The notes: a model not told the origin generated them from the letters alone. Positions 44,327-57,472 are shown, counted from the first letter of the stretch. The stretch: 64,000 bases of DNA from Micropterus salmoides (GCF_014851395.1 NW_024041150.1:34421585-34485584), one strand, 5' to 3'. Made by a program: numbers and translations.

Positions 44327-44480
44327 AATGAACAGCTGTCCGTATTCGAGTGATAGCAGTGTGTGTATCTGTGTGTGTGCAGAGCTTAATCCACAACATT
44401 CCCAGGCTTGTCCATTTGTTCAGCTACCCACGGCCAAAGGCTGAGAATTGTATAACCCCAAACACAGAGGCGACAACAAC
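44327..44480 (+). repeat. Locally duplicated segment, copy 2
   Basis: CGTATTCGAGTGAT, TGTGTGTGTGCAGAGCTTAA, TCCACAACATTCCCAGGC, TTGTCCATTTGTTCAG and GCGACAACAACAATG match copy 1 (38845-38990) in order and orientation, about three quarters identical by eye. Confidence 0.7.
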
Positions 44481-44484
44481 AATG

Positions 44485-45705
44485 CTTGAAAGACTCTACC
44501 GTGACTGGTCTACACCAGGAAATTAAAATGTGACAGTAAATTCAATAACTGTTTGCGTAGTGGTAGGATTTTCAAGAACATCCCAGCCACACAGATCCAC
44601 TGTTTGACCAAAAAGTAAAACAAAACAAAACAATGAACAACAAAATACAAATGTCACAGTCCATGCGTGACTGTTTTACTGCTTTTCCCATGTGTCATGT
44701 GCTTTTCCCTGCCTCCAACATTCAACTGCCACACTTCCCCAAACTTGCAATTCTACTTTTTGTCTTTAAAAACCTTTTTACAATGTCCTCCTGCAAGTCT
44801 GTGTGAAAGAAACTACTACTACTACTACAAAAAATATCTCATCCAATCAAAGCCAACACAACGTGGCTGGCAAAATATGAAAATATTCTTCATTGTCTCA
44901 ACACCAATATACCAACAACTTATGTTGGTCAACAATATTCAGGAAAGGAATAATAGGAAAACAACCTGTTGTAACAATTTGGGAGTGTGGTTACCCCCTC
45001 GTAGTCACACAAGATAAATGTATTTATAGCCTAAATTGGATAGGTTTTTTTTTTAATCGTGGTACAGTGATTGTGCTACGACCGAGTATTACTGTATTGT
45101 TGAGGGGGGTAAAACTCCCATTTCAAGAATAAAGTCAAAGTATTTTTAGAAATATTATAAATATTATAACATAAACATAATATTACCAGAAATAAAGTTA
45201 CTCAGGTGTCACTAGGGTGTCAACATTGTGCTTTTCGCCAACTAGGATACATCATAGCTGTCAAAAATCCCTCATAACTATATGATGGATTATATGATTA
45301 TATGATATATGTAAACGCAGCATTAATAAGATCCTGTTGCTTTAAATATTGCTAATTAAGTCCTCTAAATTCAATCTAATACCTCTTTTTGCCATTTGGT
45401 GGTTATAGCTTGGTGGTTGACGAGTATAAGTTTCCATTGTGCTTTAGCTAAACCCAGCTGTTTTGGTGTGGTCTGACAAAAGAGTTACATAAGTATAAAG
45501 AAACCTTTTCTTTAGTGATTTTAGAGAAATTTGAAGCCTTTTTTCCCACTGAAATTGGAATGAAACCCTTCAATTATTACCCGAAGTAAAAATTCATCTG
45601 TTGTCGCACTGTGGTGTGAGAGAGTGGGGTTACATAAGGAAACGTCTGGCTCAGAACCCCATTCAAGTTATATAACTCTGGTTTGGGACAGATAATGTGG
45701 TCGTG
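44485..45705. other. Gene-free sequence
   Basis: No supported gene. A short (ACT)n run at 44812-44827 and (T)9 near 45046. Confidence 0.5.
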
Positions 45706-45710
45706 GTCAT

Positions 45711-45711
<1 letters not shown>

Positions 45712-45741
<30 letters not shown>
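45712..45741. repeat. (GT)n microsatellite
   Basis: Fifteen GT units followed by a GGAGGGGGGGAGA G-rich segment, then pyrimidine-rich DNA (45810-45975). Confidence 0.93.
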
Positions 45742-45743
<2 letters not shown>

Positions 45744-46540
45744 AGGGGGGGAGACCATGGGGGAAAGATTACAGCAGGGTGAGGAGGACCACATGGGTCG
45801 GGGAAAATCTTTCTGTATCTCTCTTTCTTTCCTCTCCATTTTATCTCCTTCTTTCCGTCATCTTTGTCTCTGTTCTCTCCGTCCCAATCTCCCTTCTCCT
45901 GCCACCTACTCGACTTTGTCCCTATAGATCTTTTTTTCCCAGTGTTGTTTTTTTAACACTTTAATCTCCTTCTATCACTTCCTCTCTTCTAAATAAAGGT
46001 GTTTATTCATCTATCCATCATCTGTGTCAGCCTGGCATGTCAGCGTGCACCCGTATATTCAGAGACAGAAAATAATAAATAAATAGGCAAGAAAGGGGAG
46101 AAATACTGTATAAATGGAAAGAAGGATTCAAGACAGACAGGCTGTGGCAGTTTGGGAATAAGCAAACAAGACAGCACGATGATGCACTAAAACTAAAACT
46201 TAAAAATAATAACACTGTTTTTGGTGTTCAATTCACAGCGCTCCCTCGTCTGCCTGAAGCAGTAACACCCTGAAGGCAACACTGATGCAACAACAGCTTG
46301 CTACATCTCAGCACAGTGAGACACTTGATATGCTTTGCTCGCCTTCACACTGTATTACACAGGATTCAGATACAGTACAACATGGTTTAAAAGAACATAC
46401 AGTGGTTTTGTTTTTTAGTACAAACGTGTACTTCACAGACACATTTTTATACTACCGTCAGAAAACTTGTAGAGACAGTAAGCAAACATTAATGAAGCAA
46501 TTTAGTACTGCACCATAAAATTATAGAGTGGTCAAAAATA
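45742..46540. other. Gene-free sequence, CT-rich then AT-rich
   Basis: No supported gene. Long frames at 45683-45964 are products of CT-rich DNA. Confidence 0.5.
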
Positions 46541-46544
46541 CATT

Positions 46545-46699
46545 CAATAGAGCAGTGGTTCTCAAAGTGGGGTCCCGGGACTCCTTGAGGGTGTTTCAGG
46601 GGGTCCCAAGCAAAAAGGGGAACCATTCCTTTTCACTATCATCCCATCCATTTAGGGGTGAACTTGAAGTGAAAAGGTTTGACAACCACTGCAATAGAG
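46545..46699. mobile_element. hAT MITE (139 bp) with perfect 8-bp target duplication
   Basis: The element spans 46553-46691. Left terminus CAGTGGTTCTCAAAGTGGGG; right terminus reverse-complemented CAGTGGTTGTCAAACC. The flanking 8-mer CAATAGAG is identical on both sides (46545-46552 and 46692-46699). The GGTCCCGGGACTCC interior is typical of the family. Same terminus type as the element at 18478-18714 but a different interior. Confidence 0.95.
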
Positions 46700-46739
46700 C
46701 CGGGGACATCTTGAGTGATAGTCCCAATTGTTGTCTAGG

Positions 46740-46777
46740 TTAGTAGCAGTAGTATTAGTAGTAGTAGTAGTAGTAGA
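46740..46777. repeat. (TAG)n microsatellite
   Basis: Twelve or so TAG/AGT triplets with CAG and TTA interruptions. Confidence 0.9.
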
Positions 46778-49700
46778 GTACTAGAACAATGTAGTATTGC
46801 TCTAACATAAAGTTGAGGGACTCACAAGAGACAGATTAATTCAAGAAAAGTTCAAATTGAAGCAGTAGAGGCCAATATATCCTGTTCCCTTTTATGGTTC
46901 AAGCTCCAAGAACTCTGTGCTGTTCTTTCATTAAACCCTCCCTGTCTGCTAAATGACCATATCTTTCAAACGTGTAATCCAGGCTTTCTGTTAAAAAACG
47001 ACTACTCTCTGATCTGATGATGTGTCCATGAAGGACCTGGCCACCACATGGCTGTATGTGGTGAAATTCTGATGAAAAAGAAACCAGAGTTCACTTTGAA
47101 AGGGATCCATCTTTAAAAAGGTGATTTATTAATATCACACTGACAGTAGAGAAAATTGAGCCTTTTCCCAGGATGCTTTGGGTGAGAGGCTGCACATATC
47201 TAATATGGGGTGACATACACACTACAGACAGGCAAACACGACGACAAACGTTCCACATTTGTGCCCAATTCTCCTGCCACTACATAGGCAGAAGACTGGA
47301 AATTAATCTGAAATGCAAGGTATGCTTTGGTAAAGGTTTAGCAGCAATGTGTACATCTGCAGTTTGAGTAAAACATGCAAAAACATCAGTATAATCCTTT
47401 AAGGACAGGGTGCAACTGAAAACATGCATAGTAGTAAACATACTTAATTGTGTACGTTAATCTGTCACTATCCACACCTTCTTTTTTAACATCTTTTAAG
47501 TCACCTGCAAACATTCAATATTTTGGAAGCTTTGCTTGTGCATACACTAGATTACATCTGCAGCAAGGTCCAAAAGTCAATTTATTTTCTTCCACAGAGT
47601 TCAGTTGGAGCAAATTGACAAATTCTACTATCATTTTTCCAATCTATAATACAGACTGTTACGCAACAGGAGATCCCTGCTTGGTACAACTGTTGTCCTG
47701 TTCAGAGTAAAGCTAGACAGTCCAGATTGTTACCAATATGCTCAAAGGCTGTGAGCCAGACGCTTGCCTCAAGATTTCAATCTGCATTTACAAGAAACAA
47801 TGCTGACTTCAGCTGGTGGTATCAGATCTTTCACATGTTTTATTTGGCTAATATCAGATCTTGTCATTTAATATAGAGTTTAGAGCCCACGGGTTAAACT
47901 AACAGGCTGCAGAACAAGTGCATTCCTCACTGCTAGACAAGATGTGGAAGAAACTGACTGCAACTGACAAAACAAGTCCTCCAAACGACAAAATATGCAC
48001 ATAATTCACACAGCCACCACACAGCTTTGTCAGTTAAACGTGACAAATGTGTTTTTAGGCATTTGAGCGAACAACTAATGTTGTCGTTTCTTGCATAAAG
48101 TGAATAAAATGCTCACATAAGTAGCATGAATTTCTAGCTAATAAGTAGGTAGCAGATGACAACGTCTAAACGTCTTGTGCATCACTGAGCTTGAAAGTTC
48201 ATTCTTCACATTGTAAACAAAGGTTTCCCTCACTTTAGAGGCTATAATAACCTACTCTTGGGCAGCCATTTGATCCTCATATGTACAACAACACACCAAT
48301 GTTTTACAGATCTGCACAATCAGACAAACACATCACTTTCCTCCTCCCACTCCACACTGTTGCGCTCAGCGGGGATTATGCCTGCCCAGTGTTTTGGTAT
48401 TTAGTTCTGCTCTATTATGCTCTTTAATTTCATTTGCCTCCTGCAGTCTTACCCCATAGTCACTTAATCAAATAATAATCAGTGTTGTTGGTTGGTGGTT
48501 AAACATTTAGCTCCCCTTAAAGCCAAAGAACAATACAAATAGATCAGGAAAGCGGCGAAATTCATTCCAAGACGCGATGAGGCCAAGTCTGCGGCGGCGT
48601 ACTCGGTGGCTTTTGTTTACTTGAGGGATTTTGTAACAAAATGAGCTGTGCAACATTTGGGAAAAAAAGGAATAGCAATTCATACCAAATGAATTATGAA
48701 TATGGAACAATGTTAAAGTGTTTAGTCGGCAAAATGAAAACACTTTCATCATCTGGATACTTCAGAGATGCTGAAAGACAAACTCAAAAACATCAATACA
48801 GGATTGGAACAGAATCTTTATCATGGTTTCCTTAAGCCAAGGCATGAACATATAATAATTTCAGGGTCAAAATCATTTGAGACGTTGCAATAACAGGCCT
48901 TTCACATAGGATCTGGAGCTGCAGTCTGCAGAGAAGCTATTACTGCAGTTGCAGGTTGAAAGTGGAATGCATAAATTACAAAATGTTTATTTTTGTCAAG
49001 CATTTGTCAAGTGGTTTAAAGGGGTCGTTTTCTAAAACTGAACATTTCATTCCCTAACTTAATGCTCACAACAGAGCAGCACGAGCAGCATTTAATTCAG
49101 TATTTTTCGTGTTTCTTTTGGCTAAGATCTTTAAAACAAATTGGAACATTAGTTTGGCATCACAGTGTGAACTTCCCACTGCAAACAGTAATCCTTCCGT
49201 TACAAAGAAATTACCAAAAGTTGGGTTTTCACCAACTATGTCACATCAGCCAAAAGTGCCAGCAGCCTCTAAAACACACCCCTTCATCACTGTGAGACGC
49301 ACTGCCTGCTTCTGGTTGATGAAATCACCACAGGCACAGATGAGAAGCGTGGGAAACCACATCACACTTGGCGTAATTTGTTGAAGGCATTCTGCTGTGA
49401 TGAGTAATCTTGCCCGGCTGCACCAGCAGACTGAGGCCAAATCTGCATCCACATCTGAGGAAGATAAAATCCGATGAACGTGCTGCATTCTGTAACGTTT
49501 GATTTCTGTATTTCAAGACTTTTGGTGAAAAATAAACAAAGAGATCCCCTGGGTTGCCTTACAAAAGGATTTACGGAACATGAAACAAAAACAGGGAGCT
49601 TTGGAGAGGACACCAGATGAAGCCCTTTGTTGACAAAATGACAAAACCTGTAACAATAATCTGAGTAAGACCTGCAAAGGGCATGTGATGTTGCAAAGTA

Positions 49701-49935
49701 AACTTTGGACATGATAGGAAAGGGACCCCAAGGACTGTCAGAGCTGATCCAAACTTCCCAGGTCAGTCTCGGCTATTAGGAACGACCTTTGAAGTCTACC
49801 AGAAAACTTAAAAGGTTTGCCAGACACAAAGACACTGTGCTTTATACACCTACTTATTCCAAGATTTAACATCTATGGAAACGTATCATGGCAGCCATAA
49901 TTTTGTCGTGGGTCTTAATGATTTAATGATATAGA
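46778..49935. other. 3.2-kb gene-free stretch
   Basis: No supported gene. 48360-48480 has the texture of conserved regulatory DNA (CTCTTTAATTTCATTTGCC, ATTATGCTC). A 64-codon plus frame (48641) starts MSCATFGKKR, faintly like a THAP-type start, but lacks the needed Cys/His pattern. The 116-codon minus frame 49362-49712 is unrecognised. Confidence 0.45.
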
Positions 49936-49937
49936 AT

Positions 49938-50323
49938 TAGGGTTGTGAAAAAAAAGATGATGCTATCGTCCATCCGTGATGGCTGACAGATATGGTGGAG
50001 CCAGCAACGTGATTGTAAAACCCTGCCCCCCGAAAAATATTATTTTGATTTTCACATAATACCGCTCTGTGACAGCACGTTAATCACCACAAACATTATC
50101 ACAGCAGCGGGTGAGACGCTTGTGGGCTTGATAATGACGGAGCCTATCAAACAACCGAAACCAACATCTGCCCCCTGTGTGTTCAATGTTGCTTTACCTG
50201 GTCCCAGCATGTAAAATATCCACCGCGACTGTAAACGTCATAGGCTACCAAGTTGTGCGAGTGAACACATGCACGTAAGACGACCGCTTTCTGATGGAAA
50301 TTTTGTAGACATCACTAACCCTA
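49938..50323. mobile_element. Non-autonomous hAT-type element (386 bp)
   Basis: Left end TAGGGTTGTGA; right end reverse-complemented TAGGGTTAGTGA. Flanking 8-mers TATAGAAT (49930-49937) and TAAAGAAT (50324-50331) match at 7 of 8. The interior is GC-richer than its surroundings (GCAGCGGGTGAGACGCTTG, GGGCTTGATAATGACGGAGCC), and I believe it belongs to a widespread teleost family. No coding capacity. Confidence 0.75.
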
Positions 50324-50331
50324 TAAAGAAT

Positions 50332-53073
50332 AAACAAAGCCACAAAAACGCTACAACATATCCGATTAGTAATGTTGCTTTTTGATGTTGTATGTTATGT
50401 CTTTTGACAAAAACACAGTCTTTGAGAACCTACTAGAGGCCTTTTTCAAAACCCTTATCCTGCTAAAACACCAATTTAACATTTATGTCTGCCCAATTAT
50501 GTTCCTACTTTGCCAAGTTTCCAGCGGCCAGCATTTTCAAACTCCCAATCTCGCTAATCAACAAGCTGGTCCAGACTCCTTCACTTTGTCAAAGGTTTTA
50601 ACAATTTGTTACCTAATGAGAAAGAGGCGTGGCTGAGCAAGATCACATGCTTCACTAAATAACCAGGTAACAAATGTTAATGTGCATATTCATCCGAACA
50701 TTGCGTTATTGTTTGGTTTATCCAGCAACTATAACAACCCTATCCAGATTATCCAAAATAGCAAGCAATGATGAAACTAGTATATCATTATTAGATTTTG
50801 GGTTTTTTTCAAAAATCATTATTATTAATAAATGTATTAATATTAAGATTGTAGCCCTTGAAAACTCATCTGCTTCAACTGGCAACAATCCCATAACTGT
50901 CATCAGATTTGGATTTGAATATAGCTAAATCTGTTCTGGTGGACAGTACGTGGCATAAGCTTTCTTCAACTGAGAAAACCGGAAGGGAGAGCAGAGACTA
51001 TGAAAAAATACAGAAAATCTCTCGTAAAATAACTAAAACGGTTTGAACTTCATTGCTCATATACCAAAACGGGAAAATACGTTTCCAGGACCTTTGAAAA
51101 CAAGTAAGCTAAATAACTAACATACACAAGATGTATATCTATTACTTTCGTTACAAGATTTTCATGTAACCGATTGCTACATGTATCTACCAAAGACCTT
51201 CACAGAGCTGATATCCTGAATATTAATGAGCATTAATGTAAACAACCTCACTGTTAAGTTCCAGTCTCTAGTTCCTCGGGCAGGGTGAGTGTACTCTGAT
51301 CTGCTGTCCGCTCCGCCAGAGCTGTTCAGCTCTCACACATTCCTCCAGACCAGAGAAAATCAGTTAATCCCTCGAGCGCAGATAACCTAATACTGCAGGA
51401 CATGCTGCGGTCAGACGCAAGGGACAAGAAGTTCTAAACTGTACTCTGGAGCTAGAAGAGATGAAGACTTACAAAACACTATTCATTTAGGAAGAGAGCG
51501 CCACCATCCAGTCTGTATTACAATCTGATCAACACTTCAGCTGTTTTTTAAAATCTCATTTAGCTGTAATTTGTTGTATTAAAACATTTTCTGACCTTTT
51601 TTCACATAGTGAACGTCTCATTTTGAAATAACACTCAAGTACTTATGAACACTTTTAAAACTTTGCAGCTAAATAATGAAACTGCTGCAGGGAAAGCTGA
51701 AGGATAATTAGTGATTGTCAAACGTGTGAAGGAGTGTGGGGGTGGTAGTATCACAGAAATAAATGCTGCTACAAGTCTTAGAGTCATTTTCTGTCTCAAT
51801 GAAGGTTTGCATTGGGGGGAAAAATGAGTTTAGTCAGGGATGAAGCTTAATCCTCAGCTGTGAAATTGGCCCTTAATCTCTTTGGGAGGTACTGAGACAC
51901 ACCGATGGGACACAAATCTACACTTAAAACAAAATACCTTCAAGAACCGAAAAAGAAAAGAATGGGGTGTCTTAGAGATCCAGCAGGCTAAACTGCATGC
52001 AAGTGACATTATAATTACAAGCTCAACATGTGACTTTTATCACAAGTTATCCCACCAAAGAAAGTAAAATCACAGGACTATTACAGCTACAGAACTGTGA
52101 GATCTACAAACCTACAAATAAAGCTCAATGTCACATTAAGTTTTTTTTATGTTTTTGAAACCTTTCTTTATACATATATTCTAATAATGACAATATACAG
52201 TATTATTTTCTTTGTAACAAATCATAAAGTTAGAAGCAGCGTTGCCATTAGTATATTACAAAGGCGGAAGAGCAGGAACATCTGAATAACTTCCTTTTAG
52301 GGCCCCAAAAGAAATCAAATTTGTGGCCACAACGTGCAGCATTTTATTGAATCTGTAGCTCTAATGTGATAGAGACATTTTGGCGAGCAGAAGTAGCATT
52401 CAAGAAGCTGCATATCTCCTCAAAGGACCACTTGTTCTGTCAAATTATAAATAAATAGTTAGATAAAGTCCCATTTAAAGGAATTTTCTATGCACTTTTG
52501 TGGTTATAGTGTCAGTTACAGGTTAACACAATCAGATTGGTTACCCTGAACGATGTTAGCTAACAAAGTTGTTTAACTAACCAGTACTTGATTGATGTTG
52601 ATTCACCCAAGTTGTACATGTAAAAACAAAGTCCAGTCACTGTTGCCCAAAACCTTAATGTTTTTGAATCTGCACTATATACTTCCTCCCAAAAGGTTTT
52701 GCGATCCGATTCTCCTGTTTGCCGGATGTGTTGGCTTATAAATCTCAATGAAGCAGGTACACATAAACACAGTATTCAAAGCAGCAGTCAGCATATTGTG
52801 TAGAAAACGCCACAACATCAAATAGATATTTATACCCTCAAACCTTTGCTCTTTCATATAAATCAGCATATGCAGGAGCATGTGTGTTGACACTTGTTGA
52901 TATGTCTCAGCAGAACACACATTTGCTGAATAAAGTGATCGACTTTGTCATGGAAACCAGAAAGACGAAACAGTTTCATGAACTTTCAGAGACAGAGAGA
53001 TGTGACACCGGTCTCCTGTGGGATTCCTGGTTTAGCTCCAAACACCAGTCTTTTCACATAAGTACATTGTGAA
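50332..53073. other. 2.7-kb gene-free stretch
   Basis: No supported gene or familiar repeat; AT-rich single-copy DNA. Confidence 0.5.
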
Positions 53074-53095
53074 ACACACACACACACACACACAC
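53074..53095. repeat. (CA)n microsatellite
   Basis: Eleven CA units. Note a short inverted (CA)/(GT) pair at 53233-53255. Confidence 0.9.
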
Positions 53096-53411
53096 TCAGT
53101 TCAACACAGGCAGCAGTATCTTTGACAAAACTGATGGGTGGAGTGAAGATACATTGAACCTTTAAGTCAATGTAGGGTGACACATTTATGTCATTACAAC
53201 GGAAATCGGAATTTAAGGAAGATGATCTTAAACACACACACTGAGGTGTGTGTGTTTACTTCTGTGTCATACTTGTCACACACTCGACATCTCTGCTCAG
53301 ATATAAAAGTCTTCAAGATTCCAAGTTCGACTTAATATCTGCAAAATGTTGAAGACAAAGTTGCTAAGGCACCGACAGCAGTGGATCATTAAAATAGTTA
53401 ATATTAATATT

Positions 53412-53910
53412 TCTGGGCCAGGCATGGACAAGGGTTGGATATGAACCACATATGCTACCTGGCCTGGGCCTGACCGGAGACAGATAGTCTTAATTCAGCC
53501 CCAACCAAATCCAAACAGCATTGGGCATAAATGATCAAGTATAGTATATAGTATAAGTCCGACCTTATCCCGGACCCACCCGACCCTGACTTGATCTCAG
53601 CCTGGCAGCCCAACCTGAACCCAATGTCTATCCAGAGCCAAGCCCAACCCACTTTCTAGCCTAATCCTAAACCGAGTCTGATCTCAATCTAATAGCCAGA
53701 CTTGAGCTGGACCTCATTCTAGCCCAACACCAACCCAACTCAAACCCGATGCAAACTTGACCCAAACCCATGTCCTAGCCCCAAAACTGATTCCTAGCTG
53801 GACAAAAGCCCAAACCCAAGTGCTAGCCTGATCCTAGTAGCACCTGATTCCAGCCAGACCCAAGCTGGACAAAAGCCAGACCCAAGTCCAGAGTCCAACC
53901 CACTTTAGGA
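53412..53910. repeat. Irregular C/A-rich word array
   Basis: About 500 bp built from short recurring words (CCCAA, CCCAACCC, GACCCAAGC, CTAGCC, GATCTCA, GCTGGAC, AAAAGCC) without a fixed period, on a plus strand strongly biased to C and A over G and T. AGCTGGACAAAAGCC occurs near 53795 and again near 53859. It looks like an old minisatellite or a composite repeat rich in GGGTTGGG on the minus strand. Confidence 0.55.
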
Positions 53911-54545
53911 CTTCAGGTTTTGGGCTACCTGCACTTCTTACTGCTCATTAGTGGGCAGTTGCCTGTGCCTAGGGTCACTGCTTACAAATTTGCAGAGCCA
54001 TGTTCTGTGGTGAAGTCTGTTTCTACTTTGTTTCACATTGGTTACATATACTAATTTTTTTCAAAAAATACTTCCTGTTCAAAGACAGTGCTTAGGTTTT
54101 AATACTTATCGGGTACTAGTTATAAAACATACACACAGCTTAGGTTTTAGGAGGTTAATCCACAAAACATTGAAGACATTGTCTCTTTAAAAAAGAAAAT
54201 ATTGGTTTCTTTTACTCACAAGCGTAATCTTTCTCTAAACTAAGCTAAGCTCTCTAGGTTTTTTAAGCTAAAGTTCACATATTAAACTAAAGAGAGAGAT
54301 AAACATGTATGAAGACAAACACAAAGGTGGCTGTAAGGCTTACAGAATCCTCACCCACCTCCCTCCCTCACCTCCTTTACCCTCCTACCTGTGTGCAACT
54401 TGACCGTCCTGCAGCTAGAACAGCTGGAAACGCACAAAGAGGGGGACAGTAAATGTACCGTCTTTGCCTTCAGATGGCAAATGGAGGGAAAAGGGAGGAG
54501 ACGAGGACAAGTGTTAGGGTGGGAGGGGAGGGGAGTGACGGATTG
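53911..54545. other. Gene-free sequence
   Basis: No gene or known repeat. Confidence 0.5.
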
Positions 54546-54548
54546 ACG

Positions 54549-54571
54549 TGTGTGTGTGTGTGTGTGTGTGT
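54549..54571. repeat. (GT)n microsatellite
   Basis: Eleven GT units. Confidence 0.9.
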
Positions 54572-57470
54572 TTCCCTCTTTTTCTTCTGCATGGCTAACT
54601 CAAGCCAGACATCTTTTTCTGCTCCCCGGAGGGTCAGAGGGGTCTAAAGGAGGAGGACTCCCAACTAGCACTCCCACTCTCTCGGGTTGTCCTCCCAACA
54701 CTCCTCTCTGACATTATGAAACAACAGCTCATTTTGTCCCTTTCTTCATTCGCCCCTAACAGTCTGTCTTTCCAGCTATGTTTCTCAAGTCAAAACAAAT
54801 CAAATGGCATTTTACAAGCATGACAGCAAAGAAGCCAAAGTTATGTCATGATGTAGCGATGTTCCTACGTCACAGCTACCCAAGTTGTGTAAATATAAAC
54901 TATAATTGAGCACTATATTTATTCCATCTACATCTCCTAAACATTCAGGTGTTGTAATGGTATAGTAACTGAATTAGTAACAATATTTTATAAAATCAAG
55001 GTCAGTGTTATCAGAGTGTCTGCGATAACTCTCTTGTCTCTGCAGCTTCTTTCTTTCGTCACTCACAGTCCCCTCCTTCTCATCGTCCCTCAGTCTCTCG
55101 CTCTTTGTGGTTTGCTCTCACTTACAAACAAATAGATGTATATGTGTTGATATTTATGTGCAGGTGCATCATCACCTACAACAGACAAACACAATGAGCC
55201 ACACTGAGCCTGCATCTCTGCAGAGAATAATGACTTCCATTGTGCTTTCTTCTCTTTTAATCTTTCACTCTCCTCTGTTCATTTTTATCTCAGTCATCTT
55301 TCTTCACCCTTTTCTCTCACCATTTTCAACATTTGTCATGTGTCTTTTTCTAAAACATAATGAGGCAGCTAATTACATTTCTCATTACTGTCACTTTGGA
55401 GGTTCACATGTGAAAAACAATATGTGAAAGTCATCACACATTTAACAACCACATAAGGCTGTATGTGAGTTCCTCATGTGAAATGTTTTTTGATTTGATA
55501 TTGCATGTAAAATTGCACGTGATGTTTTTACATGTGAAATATCCTTAAATTAACATCTTCACAAGCTTATGAGTTAATTTTTTAACGTGCAAAATAACAT
55601 TCTATAAGAAATAAACATAAAATGTTAACTCAATAACTTTTACTCTGTACTATATCTTGAATAAATGGCATTTTGCATTAATTTAGTACGTTGTTCAACT
55701 TGAGTAGAATATCAGCAAAGTAAGAACAGAAGTTGGTATTCCTGCGACGAACTAATCACTTCTTTGTCTTTTTTCTATTTCGTTCTTTTTCTAATTTTCT
55801 CTCAATCCTTCTGTCTCTGTCCTCTGGGTATTTCTCCCTCCTTGTCTTTGCTTTGCAGTGCTGGCGAGTTCTCACAGTATCCAAACGGTGTCAAATAACA
55901 TTCCACCTGGTTTAATAAGACGTCCTTAAAAGAAAAAAACACTCTCTGTGTCTCTCAGCACTGCTGTCGCAGAAGCCATTTCCTGACAATATTGAGAGCG
56001 GATTAAGGAGGTTGGAGGTGATGGAGAGAGCGGGTCATGAAAAAAAGAAGAAGAAGAGGAGGAGGAAGGGACTCTTCAGAATAAATAAGTCTCTCGCCTT
56101 AAAATCCCCCCTTTAACTCCACACACTGTTATTGGAGCTGCTCTCGCACATGATTACATGCATGTGCACACACACACAGAGCAAACACATCTTTACTCAC
56201 TCTGTGGCTTCACACTGCTTTTGCAAAAAGGTCAGAAAGTAACAAGCCAAGATGTAGATGAAGGGGAGGAAACTAATAAAGAAAGGATTTACTTAAAATT
56301 TTCAACATCACTGAGACATGGGTCATGAGAAATGGCTAGCAAACAGATATGTGGGAGGCATTTTGTGCCATTTCTCACTCTCAACGCCATGAAAACCAGC
56401 TGCTTCATATCCAATCCATCGCCGAATTTTTGATGCAACAGCAGTTGCTGCCGTCTATCTGTTGCTGACTCCTCTCAGCGTGACACAAACAAACCCGGCC
56501 CTCCTCCAGAAGACACAAAGGGCGACTGGAGAAAATGAGATCTGACATGTTTAAGTAGAAACAGATGACAGTTGGCAGAAAAAGAGGGAGGGGGATACAA
56601 GGTAACAGGCCATTACAGCAGCTTCTGTATATACGTTTGGTTCAGACGTGACCAGAGGCGAAGAATAACAGAGAGGCGAGGGCAGAGATGGAAACAGAGG
56701 GAGATTGTTTGTTTTCCTCTCATCAGAAGAAGACAGAAACTGATGGGGAGGAGGCAGCGAGCAAAAGAAAGAACGTCTTTCAAGTAAATCCGGCGTCTCC
56801 TAAAAACTCATTTGACAAATGTGCATTCTGAATGTGGGATTTGAATATGAGAAAGACTGAGAAAATTTTAAAATAGGGTTGCTAATATATTAACTAATAA
56901 AAATAGATAATATGATTTTAAGAAATTCTGTAAATCAAAAGTTAATAAGGAGCACAAATACTGTAGTTTAACTATTTATTGTTGCTAGGTTTCATAGGCA
57001 AAGTTTAGAATAGGAAAATCCTGACTTTGGCGCCCCCAGTGTATGTTGTCGTGGACAGCACAGATTTCCCTCACAACCTCACAATAATGCCATTTATTAT
57101 TCTCCTATATCTTCCCCATATATTCAGCCCTACTTACAACAGTTTTGTTTCTTACCTAAAAAAGGGTTTTGCAATTCAAAGCACAAATCCAGATTTTCCT
57201 GCTCATTTGTCCTTTTCCCTCAATGTTATGGCATCACTGTGCATGCAGTTAATCTCATTGGTGCAAAATGTATGTGTACACACACACACACATGAACTTG
57301 GTAAAAGAGCAGGACTCAGGAAAAAAAGGAGGGGAAAAGTGCTAAATGGAGGTCTGGAGGAATAATACCTCTCTGTTAGATTAATGCTGGTCGCATATAA
57401 GCCCCCCAAACACACACACACACACACACAAGAGAGTGAGTTACTGATGACCCCAGTTGAGAAATTCATA
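54572..57470. other. 2.9-kb gene-free stretch
   Basis: No supported gene. CT-rich around 55030-55110 and 55220-55340. (AAG)n/(GGA)n at 56043-56070. A short (CA)n at 57408-57430 and CA-rich at 57281-57292. Confidence 0.5.
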
Positions 57471-57472
57471 TA

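Noticed and set aside
48641..48835. Possible THAP-domain relic starting MSCATFGKKR
   Set aside because: The spaced Cys and His ligands and the downstream THAP signature are absent. Similarity is confined to a few residues.
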